Positions 1 to 7,797 of a stretch of DNA of 48,197 nucleotides are shown piece by piece. This DNA is from a bacterium (lineage in GTDB: Bacteria; Vulcanimicrobiota; Xenobia; Xenobiales; JADMJV01), in contig JADMJV010000030.1 in NCBI GenBank assembly GCA_018780265.1, positions 1 to 48,197 of the forward strand. The letters run 5' to 3'. The position numbers were made by a program, and so were the translations under genes. The notes under the pieces are model-generated. The model was not told the origin of the DNA, did no database searches, and saw nothing but the letters and a program-made list of their open reading frames with translations. The first letter of the stretch is position 1, and every line of letters starts with the position of its first letter.

Positions 1-10
1 CTACAACGCC

Positions 11-40
11 TTCCACCTAAAGGTGGGGGTTTCTACCCCG
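11..40. repeat. Short hairpin at left edge, possible IS200/IS605-type element end
   Basis: Positions 13-18 (ccacct) and 21-26 (aggtgg) form a perfect 6-bp stem around an AA loop, followed by a G-rich then pyrimidine-rich stretch. Hairpins of this kind, with a CCACCTTTAGGTGG core, are common at the subterminal ends of IS200/IS605 elements, where TnpA recognises them. The body of any element would lie to the left of the window, so this is only a suggestion. A plain small hairpin is the alternative. Confidence 0.3.
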
Positions 41-137
41 GATTAAGACCAATGATTGCAGGCAAAAGGTTTCCCAGCAGGCCCGCATTTGCGGCATCCT
101 CAATGAGAGCGACTTGTTCGTTTGAAATCGTTTTCAT
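33..137 (-). CDS. Small hypothetical ORF, 34 aa
   Basis: An ATG at 137 opens a 34-codon frame beginning MKTISNEQVALIED and ending in NPG before TAG at 33-35. It overlaps the last 11 codons of the upstream AbiEi-like gene in another frame, as translationally coupled toxin-antitoxin partners often do. The stop lies inside the hairpin region at the window edge, so the frame may be the stump of a longer gene cut by an insertion. I recognise no family. It may not be translated. Confidence 0.25.
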   Translation of the reverse strand: MKTISNEQVALIEDAANAGLLGNLLPAIIGLNPG

Positions 138-429
138 AGGCTAAGACTCGGCCACCTACCTCAATTCGCCTAGAAATTCGACGCCTACCCGTATTGACCA
201 CCGTCCGCACAGGGACCTGGGTGGTCGAGCCAGCATTGTAATCCTGGAATAGCTTTCCTGGCCAAACTGGTACCTTCAGCTTGTCAAAGACCTCAGCGGC
301 AATCGATTCCAAGGTGCCCGCAGGGGACGGCCTTCCAGTGAATCGATTGGTCCTGGTCTTGACGTATACCCCTTTGCCAACCCGAATCAGGCGGCCCTCG
401 TCAACGAAGCGAGAAAGAATGCGAGACAA
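100..429 (-). CDS. AbiEi-like / DUF6088 winged-helix protein, N-terminally truncated
   Basis: The protein starts SRILSRFVDEGRLIRVGKGV, the winged-helix signature of DUF6088 proteins related to AbiEi antitoxins of type IV toxin-antitoxin systems. STQVP and a basic RRRISRRIEVGG segment follow, both also typical of the family. Recognisable similarity continues upstream of the TTG start in the same frame (GRSPTQL, to about 450) and then stops where a transposition-ATPase fragment begins. The family is usually near 200 aa and this copy has about 110, so the N-terminus was probably lost. No AbiEii-type nucleotidyltransferase toxin is visible downstream. Antitoxins of this family normally repress their own promoter and neutralise a partner. 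Here the gene is likely an orphan or non-functional. Confidence 0.6.
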   Translation of the reverse strand: MSRILSRFVDEGRLIRVGKGVYVKTRTNRFTGRPSPAGTLESIAAEVFDKLKVPVWPGKLFQDYNAGSTTQVPVRTVVNTGRRRISRRIEVGGRVLAYENDFKRTSRSH

Positions 430-439
430 TTGAGTCGGA

Positions 440-637
440 CTTCGGCCAGCGCCTGAAGCAAGCAGCTGCGGTCCACCAGTTCTTTGTCTTCACTGGCCGC
501 GGCCATGAGGCAGAATCCGGCCAATTGGTTGAGAATGCGGAGATTTCCTGGCTGTGAAGGTAAAGCTCGTCCAGGACGTCACGGGGAAACACCTGCTGCT
601 CCAGGCCCCGAGCCTGCAACCGGGCCTGTGAATCCAT
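440..637 (-). pseudogene. C-terminal remnant of an ExeA/TniB-like transposition ATPase, frameshifted
   Basis: Reading down from about 620, one frame gives GLEQQVFPRDVLDELYLHSQ and a second frame continues GNLRILNQLAGFCLMAAAS, then EDKELVDRSCLLQALAEV. Joined, this matches the C-terminal helical lid of ExeA/IstB/TniB-type AAA+ ATPases of transposons (S-x-G-x-x-R-x-x-N-x-L-A followed by an acidic helix). The frame change lies near 550. Only about the last 60 residues remain, with no Walker motifs, so this is a dead scrap of a mobile element lying between two broken defence genes. Confidence 0.55.
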
Positions 638-1046
638 TGGGAGAAATGATCATGGCTTTCTGGTAGCCAACGCTGTCGCGGACACCCACAATCTTGTCGA
701 CGAAGCCTTGCTCTACCGAACGCCCGTGCAACTTCGCGTCTGCGAAATATTTCGTAATGGTCAGTTTGTCTTCAACCTGCCAGGTCAGGTCCAGTTGATG
801 CGAGACGGGCTTGCCGCGCCTGAAGGTCTTACCCTCTTCTTTCTGTTTTGTGACTATCGTCGTGGGGTCGATTCCGAGAGCCTTCCCCACGGCGACTTTG
901 CACAGTTCTTCGTAGCGTTGAGAATCGGAGATGTTTTTCGGCACGGCCGCTTTTTTCGGTGCGGAAACCTTCTTTGGCACTGGGCCCCCTGTTTGCTTGT
1001 GATTGGGCAAGTGTAATCGGTGCGTCAGAGAATTGGCTATGCGCAT
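579..1046 (-). pseudogene. Mrr-like restriction endonuclease, C-terminally truncated
   Basis: After a Lys/Pro-rich N-terminal linker the protein shows SDSQRYEELC, then QLDLTWQVEDKLTITKYFADAK, the D ... D-x-K arrangement of the PD-(D/E)xK nuclease fold, and GYQKAMIISPNGF, the Mrr-type strand before the last helix. The reading frame then runs into the transposition-ATPase remnant in a different frame and stops at 579. Mrr-type proteins are DNA endonucleases, often directed at modified DNA. The start is uncertain: ATG at 1046 is used here, and an in-frame start exists at 1151. The final helix is missing or frameshifted, so activity is doubtful. Confidence 0.5.
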
Positions 1047-1137
1047 TGTTAGATACTTTGTTGCACGAAACGACCATTTCGTTAAGGTCTCTGGACCTAA
1101 TGGAAATATTGGAGATAGGTGAGGTCTGAGGTAGTGG

Positions 1138-3175
1138 TCAGTCCAACTCAAAACCAGACCCCGACTCGAACTTCAGCGTCCTCACGTTCTCCGTCACCGT
1201 CCTCACAACGTTCTCGGGCGCCCCGTCGGGGATTTCGCAGTCGACCTGCAGGCGGACCCGCAGCCTGGCTCCATCCAGCGCGGAGAGGTGTGAGATGACC
1301 TCCTGGGCGATCTGGGCTGCGTCACGGCCCACCCGCTCGACATCCAGCACGATTTCTCCCTGGAAGCGACGTGGTCGGGTCCGAGCCGGAGGGGGGGGCC
1401 GTGGTCTTCTCCTGGCCCCGTGCTCCAGATGCTGGCGCCACAGCCTGCGAGCCGTCGTCCTGCGATGGGGCAGGTGCGGTGGGTCGCTCTGCCTCAAGCT
1501 GTGCGGCGGCCACGTCAGAACGCACCAGCAGCCCTGCGTCGTGATCGTTGACCGTGATGCCCTCGCCACCCCGCAGGCCGGCATAGCGATCCTTGGCCTC
1601 ATCGTAAAGGTCGGCGTAGGCGAAGGAGTCCTCCCGCCAGGTGAGCGCTCTGAAGCCCTCTTGGATGGCGTTGACGAGGACCGACGGGTCGCGCAGGCGG
1701 CTGAGGTAGAGGTAGCGGGCGAAGTCGTCGACGAGCTGGCGGATGGCGACGTGGTTGCCGCGCCAGAGGGGTACTCGGTCCAGTTCATGGCGGAGGATGG
1801 CGGCGCCCAGGCGGGTCTGGAGGTCGTCCTTCATCTGGAGCTTCTTGGCGGCGCGGACGGCCAGGGGGTCGTTGCCCGTGAGCTTGTGGAACTCCCAGTA
1901 GATGCCATCCTGCGGGCGTTCTTGCTTGGGGTAGAGGAGCCACTGGTAGACCGAAGGCAGGCGACTGAGCACGGTTCGCTCGGTGCTGTTGCGCTGGGTC
2001 TCGGCCTGCTTCTTCTGGTGGGGGCTAAGACTGAGCGCTTCCCACTCGTCGGCGATGGACTTCCAGGCCAGGTATTTGCAAACCTCGGGGACGAAGTCGT
2101 TCAAGGCGGAGCGGTCCGGGGCCAGGAAGACAAGGGTGTTGCGGTAGAGGCGGGGGCTGTTGCCTCGCTGGTCCAGGACCTGGCGGGCAAACGTCTCGGC
2201 AGGGCTGTCCGGGTCGCGGCTGTAGGGGTGGTCGATGCTCAAAACCACCAGGCGGGTCTCCATGGCGTCTACCACGTCGCCCGAGGTCTGGGGACGGATG
2301 TGGATCTTGGGAAACTCCCCGGTCGTCTTGAGGTCGGCGCGCAAACGCTCCTCGATCTCCTTGAGGTATTTGTCCTCGTCCCGGCGGTATTGCTCGGCCC
2401 GGTCTTCCGCCAGCTTGGTGACGGTGGGCTGGGTCTCGTACCAGTAGCGGGCGCCGTCGTAGTAGAGGTAGGTGGCCTGCTGCAACAGGCGGCGCATGGC
2501 ATCCCCGTAGTGAGAGGGTGCCTCGCCGGGCAGGACGCAGCCCAGCTTGACGCGGCGGTCCTCCAGGCCCCGGTTGGTGTGCCGGGTGATGGGGGCGGAG
2601 CCCAGGAAGATGGTGCGGGCCACCCGGCGGCAAGCGTGATACTTGCCGAGCTTGGCGTTCTGGCCGTCGATCCTCTGGGGTAGAGAGTTGGCCCCGTCCA
2701 CGTCCTTCTCGATGATGGGAACCCAGTTGTCGGCCAGGTAGCGGGTCAACTCGTCCTGAACCTCGCGGTCATCGATGGGGATGCTGGCCGGCAGAATGAT
2801 GGGGTTCTTGTCGCCCTTCGACCAGAGGGCATGAATGACCGCGGCCATCAGTCGCAGGACTCCCCGTGTTCGCTGGAACTTGGGCAGGGTGGACCAGTCG
2901 CCGTAGAGGCGGTCGAAGACCTCGGGGTGGATGGGATAGGCGGCTCGCATGCGCAGCTCGTATTCGGTCGTGCCGCACTCAGGGGGGAACTCGGCGGCCT
3001 GGCTGCGGACTGCGTATTCCAGTCCTTCAAAGACTGCGCTTTCGCCCATGGGTTCAAAGAGACGGCGGCGGACGATTTCAAACCCCTCCTCGGCGCTGGC
3101 CGGGCGCCAGGAGGACTCCAGGCGGCCCACGACGTTGCGGAGTCGCTCCAGGGCGCGTCGGCCCCCTGGTCGCAT
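1138..3175 (-). pseudogene. DUF499 anti-phage ATPase, missing its N-terminal P-loop half and frameshifted near the C-terminus
   Basis: The frame from 3175 to about 1400 matches the central and C-terminal parts of DUF499 proteins (for example ALERLRNVVGRLESSWRPAS, SRDPDSPAETFARQVL). DUF499 proteins are large ATPases found beside DUF1156 methylases in anti-phage loci and are usually near 1,000 aa. The Walker A part that should precede residue 1 is absent, because sequence upstream belongs to the RhuM gene in another frame. Near 1391-1398 the frame ends in low-complexity sequence, while the next frame continues GEIVLDVERVGRDAAQIAQE to VRTVTENVRTLKF at 1138, the normal DUF499 tail. An eight-G run (1391-1398) sits exactly at the frame change. 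The gene therefore has a large N-terminal deletion plus a homopolymer frameshift. Confidence 0.7.
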
Positions 3176-3749
3176 CCGCTGAGGAGTAGATCAATTCGGC
3201 CGCCGTCTGGCCCGTGATGGCCCAGTGGAGCTTGTTCTGAACCGTTGCAAAGAACTCTCGGGTGGTCGGCGCCTGCGAGTCGTAGTCGGCCGACAGCGCG
3301 TAGATGTCCGTGACCTTCTGGTAGAATCGACGCTCGCTGGCTCGAATCTCGCGGATGCGCTCGAGGAGGTCGTCGAAATAGTCCTTCCCAAAGACCGTCT
3401 TGCCCTGCTTGAGCCGCTCATCGTCCAGGACGAAGCCCTTGGTGATGAACTCGCGCAAAGTCTGCGTGGCCCAGATGCGAAACTGGGTGGCCTGATAGCT
3501 GTTGACGCGATAGCCGACGGCAATGATAGCATCCAGACTGTAAAGCTGGGCCCTGTAGGCCTTGCCGTCGGATTTAAAAATGTTCTTGATGTGCTTGTTG
3601 ATGGCCGGCACCTTGACGCCGAAAAGCTCCGCGAGGGACTTCTGGGTCAGCCAGGCCGTCTCGTCTCGAAACAACACGCCCACCCGGACCGCCCCGTCCG
3701 GGGCAGCGTAGAACAGAATTTCAGACTCCCTTGGGGACGAATCGCCCAT
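3078..3749 (-). pseudogene. RhuM family protein, C-terminus replaced by out-of-frame DUF499 sequence
   Basis: The protein begins SESEILFYAAPDG-like sequence, then WLTQKSLAELFGVKVPAINK and ATQFRIWATQTLREFITKGF, the hallmark RhuM (virulence RhuM/Fic-associated) motifs. The helix HWAITGQTAAELIYSSADA is where the family normally continues for over a hundred more residues. Here translation passes at about 3185 into DUF499 coding DNA read in the wrong frame (TRPGATPQRRGPP) and stops at 3078. The ATG at 3749 overlaps the methylase stop as TGATG, so translation would be coupled to the methylase. RhuM proteins are frequent passengers of restriction-modification and anti-phage operons, and their biochemical role is not established. 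Confidence 0.65.
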
Positions 3750-6632
3750 CAGAATTCAAGGCTCCCCTGGCCCACCACGGGCTCAGGCGACTCGGCGACC
3801 TCCTGGGCCAGTCGGCATACCTCGTGCCAGCTCTGACCCAAGGAGTTGTACCACAGGGCCTCGGTGGCCCGCTTCTTCTGCTCACAGGTACGGTGCAGAC
3901 CCAGACAGAGGTCTGGGACGAACTCGACTCGATTGCCCAGTTTCTTGACGAGGGCGGCGGTGGCTTCTTCCCCCTGGCCGTCGTGGACGCGGATCAAGTG
4001 GTGGAGGATCTCCCAGGCGGTGCGGGCCCCGGCCGGGTCCCACTTGGCCGGCAATTCCTCCGGTTTGAGGAGTCGGACCTTTCCCGCCCGAGCAGCGATC
4101 AGGCCTGACTTCTCCATGCCGGAGACGCTCGTGTTCTTGGCTTTGGAGAGGTTCTCGGCTACCCCGAAGTCGCCCTCGGCAAAGCCAGCGTGATCAAACC
4201 AGGCCAGGGCCCATTGGGTCTCGCGGTCCAGCTCCCCTTCCCGCTCGGCCACCAGCTCGTCAAGGGTCTGGTTGATGGCGATCAGGGCATCGCGCACCGA
4301 CATCGGCTGGCCGGCCGAGTCGATGACCTTCGAGTAGCGGGTAAAGACATCCATTCCGGGCCCAATGGACGCTTGCTGCAGGTCGACCAGCGCGATGTTG
4401 CCCTCGCGCAGGTGATCCAATGCGGCTGGGAGTTCGCGCTTGAGCTGGGCGAGGAAATCGCGTCGGGTGGCGGTGGGCGCATCCGGATCGCGGGGGCGGC
4501 AGACCAGGACGATGCTGGATGCCAGGGCATTGGTATCTTTGCTAATCATTCGGTTGCCCAACTCCGTGCGGATGGGCCAGGTGCCGCTCAGTCCGAACCC
4601 GGCCTGGCACACGGCATCGAGAAAAGTCTCCCACCCAGTGCTCGCGGTGGATCCTTCTTTGGTGGTCTCGGATTGCTTAAAAGCATAGTAAATTGTGACG
4701 GGAAAAGCTTTGTGTCCCTGCTGCGCCATTTGCCTCATAGCTCGTGTCATGCCTTCGAGAAAAAAGGTTTCCGCGGCTACTTTGCTGCCGTGGCGATAGG
4801 GCGAGGCGATCAGTTCGTCCGTTTTGGGCACAGCCAGGGTAACAAAAAGCTCAGGAAGGACGGGGCGTAACGTTCGGCGCAGCCAGACGTAGAAGAAGTC
4901 AGACAGATCAGCGTAACCGATGTTGTCGTAGTAGGGGGGGTCTGTGGAGACCACTCGGTCAGCGGACAAGTTCTGACCTTCTGCGTTGGACTGTCGGGCT
5001 TGGCCGTCAGCCAGTCCTGGCATCGACGCGATGGCTTTGACGCCCCAGTCTACGTTATTGAGCCAGTTCCCGCTGGAATCCGAGAGCGGATTGCCCTCCG
5101 CATAGTCCCACACCATCGGCAAGGCCTGCCTCCCGAACGTGTTGCGAAGCGCTTCCATCTTTGGACTACTGTCCCAGGAACACAACGTGGAACCGCGGTC
5201 CGCCGACCGGCTTAGCGCAAAACTAAGAAATACGGCAACGGCGTCAGCATAAGCCGTCGCCCAGGTCCCCCCAGCCTCCAATCCGCGAGGGTCGTCCTCC
5301 AGGCCATGGGCGAGGGCGTCCGCCAGGACCCGGGCCCGGGCTTCCTGGACCAGGTCGGAGAAAGTGGTAAGGGCGACCAGTTGGCGCGGAGTAAACAAGT
5401 CACCACAGGTGGTCAATCCGTAGAGGGGCGGCGAGAACCACCGCGGATTGTCTGGCATTTCACTCTCGGGCCGCCACTCGGGTCGGGCCGCCGAGGCGGC
5501 TTCTACGTGTGACGGCTGGGGTTCCAGATAAATGCGCCCCCGCACTCCCTCGGCCACGATCGCCATCAACCGGGCACCCATTCTTCCGGCCTGTCCCTCG
5601 GCTTTGATGTAGTCCGCGGAGATCGGCTCCCCCGACACGAGGCAACGGAAGTTGGCCCGCCCAAATTTGGTTCCGGCCTCGGTGGCCGCCGCATCGGCCG
5701 GTTTACCCACCCGCACCGTGAACCGATACTCGTCCCCCTCCACAATGGGTTCGACATAAGCCTCCTTGCCGGGCTTTGTAGCCAGCAGGAAGGTAGAAGC
5801 CAGCGGCACGTCCACATGGGCAAAGGCCGGGTTGGGACTCTTCACGGTCCTTGCCCAGAGCCAGGCGATGACCGTCAGCTTCTGTCCTACCAGGAGAGCC
5901 AGGTCCGGCCGCCGCAGCGCCATCGCTGGCGTGATTTCCAGCGACGGATATAGATGCCCGACACGTCGGAAGGCTTCGTCTCGCATCCACTTGCCGTAAT
6001 AGCGCACGTCCTCGGCCAGCCCTTGAGCGCCCTTCCAGACCCGCTCTATCAACCGCCTGTCCTTGCGGGTCTCGGGATTCACAGGGACTCCGCCCGAGAA
6101 CTTGGGTGGGATCTCGATCATGGCCTTGTTGATGAGCACAGCCACCGGGTTCAAGTCGCTGGCATAAGCCTCCAGACCCAGTCGCTGGGCCTCCATGGGC
6201 AGGGCACCGCCGCCCGCGAAGGGATCGTGGAATCCCGGCAGCTTATCGGGATTGAAAAGTTCGGAGGCCTGGGGGTGGTCGCGGTTGTCCGCGCAGGCCC
6301 GGCGCCAGCTCCTCCAGATTTCCTGACGGGCCCGTTCGAAAATGCCCTCATTGTTGGTGGCTTCCCAGGGGACCAGTTCCTCAATCAGTTTGAAAAGACG
6401 CTGCCGCTCAGCTTCCTGGGCCCCCTCGGTGGGGAATTCCTCGGGGACGGAGGACGGGTCATCGACCATTTGGGCAAAGATGACCGCAGCGCGCCGCTGC
6501 CAGGGGGCGACGGGCCCACCACAAATGCAGCGTGGAAGGATGTCCGTGGCGAATGGACTTCTCCCGGGCACTGGCCACATTGATGGCTTCCAGGGGCAGC
6601 GCCACCTCGATCAGCTTCTTGCGCAGTTTCAT
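3749..6632 (-). pseudogene. DUF1156 anti-phage DNA methylase, disrupted by a 1-nt frameshift
   Basis: The start at 6632 has AAGGAG seven bases upstream and begins [20 protein letters not shown], then [14 protein letters not shown], the DUF1156 N-terminal signature. The next residues expected, [13 protein letters not shown], are in a different frame: one extra base at 6488 breaks the gene after about 50 codons. The remaining 930 codons are intact and carry DPFAGGGALPMEAQRLGLEA (SAM-binding motif I) and DPPYYDNIGYADLSDFFYVW (motif IV, the DPPY of N6-adenine/N4-cytosine amino-methyltransferases). Such methylases mark self DNA in DUF1156-DUF499 anti-phage systems. As written the gene cannot make a full protein unless frameshifting or a sequencing error is involved. 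Confidence 0.75.
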
Positions 6633-6701
6633 GTCGCTCCTTAACGTTCCGATCAATGTGTGGATATCAACAACCTGGCCTGGGGACCCTCACAACGTCT
6701 A

Positions 6702-6865
6702 AGTGTGCCCCGACATAAGTCCGTTACGTTTTTTGGCGTCGAGGCGCCCGCCCGACAAGGAGCGGCGACGCGGTGTATCGGGCTATACATCAAGGAGTCG
6801 CGACGCAGTCGGGCGGGATGGATCGGCGTCCAAAAATGTTGAGGGAATTTGTGTCGGGGCACACT
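6702..6865. mobile_element. MITE-like palindromic element, 164 bp
   Basis: Perfect 14-bp terminal inverted repeats AGTGTGCCCCGACA (6702-6715) and TGTCGGGGCACACT (6852-6865) enclose further imperfect complementarity (GGCGTC...GCCCGCCCGAC against GTCGGGCGGG...GGCGTCC), so the whole element can fold back. Flanks read TCTA at the left and AAGG at the right; if the repeat is read one base shorter, both flanks carry TAA, a possible 3-bp target duplication. No ORF with transposase character lies inside. It occupies most of the 310-bp gap upstream of the DUF1156 start; nothing else was seen in that gap. It would be moved in trans by a transposase encoded elsewhere. Confidence 0.65.
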
Positions 6866-6942
6866 AAGGAGCCCCTGGACAGACTGCTGCCAGCAAGGCA
6901 GTGAACACCTGTAGCGCGATAGACAGGTAGGGGAGGCGGAAT

Positions 6943-7710
6943 TCACAAGTCCTCCCTCTCATGCATTCTGGGAATTCCAACCTGGGTCCAGAATCGCTGC
7001 TCCGCGGCTGCAAGTTTCCCCGTTCGGTCCGAGAGGAACACGTCGGGCCGATCCAGACAATTGAGATCAATGAAGATTTCCTGGCTGAATTCTGGTTGTA
7101 GCTGTTCCAGGAGTTGCCTCACCGATTGTCCTGGTACATAGGAAAGCAGAACCCGATTTGCGGGAATCGACCCGTCGTCAGGAAAGATGACCCGGAAGGC
7201 CTGCGCCCCAAACTCACCCAGTATCCCTGCGGCCTGGTCTGGCCATTGCGCATAGATAGCCAACAGATGAGCTTTGATGCGAGCGCTGCGAAAATCGAAA
7301 TTGTCCGGAAGGGGCAAGGGCGTTTCGAAAAAACCTAAGAATTGCCAGTCCACGGGCTTCTTGCCGCCAACGGCAAGACTCCGCATCGAGAGAAGTCCCC
7401 GATTGAGGTCGGTCGCATTCCTTCCGGCAAACCAGCCACAAAAGGAAGTGGTCCAGAACCATCGCTTCAGAATTTCCGCTTGCGGTCCGGTGGGCTGGGG
7501 ACATCGACGGAAGAATTCGCAGAGGAAAAGCACTTGATTGGAATACGGTAGGAGCCTGGCGGATACGACCCCAAGGTTCCTCAGGAAATCGACAGCCAGA
7601 TGAATCTCCTGACCCACTCTGTCGCAGGCCTGCTCCAATCGAGGCAAGTCCGCGGCCAAACCGCGCGTAGATTTAGGCAACCCTTCCCCGGTGACGGCTG
7701 ATTGAATCAC
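6943..7710 (-). pseudogene. DUF262 (GmrSD-type) protein, C-terminal fragment
   Basis: The stretch ARLLPYSNQVLFLCEFFRRC followed by LKRWFWTTSFCGWFAGRNAT is the conserved segment that follows the nuclease domain in many DUF262/GmrSD-like restriction proteins. The N-terminal DUF262 domain itself, with its DGQQR-type motif, is absent. The frame stays open upstream of the GTG at 7710 to about 7795 without a start codon (reading ELPRNTIFDVIQ), showing that the 5' part was cut away. The protein was probably a nucleotide-dependent restriction enzyme for modified phage DNA. It now marks the right edge of the decayed island, 87 bp from the first intact chromosomal gene. Confidence 0.5.
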
Positions 7711-7797
7711 GTCGAAGATAGTGTTTCGAGGAAGTTCTTGGAAATTGACGAAGCACCTACCGCTGGACCAAGGACATCCTGGCCTGGCTCCAACAGA

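Noticed and set aside
1295..2683. Long open frame on the plus strand opposite the DUF499 gene
   Set aside because: It is a GC-rich shadow with no motif, and the minus strand carries clear DUF499 homology.
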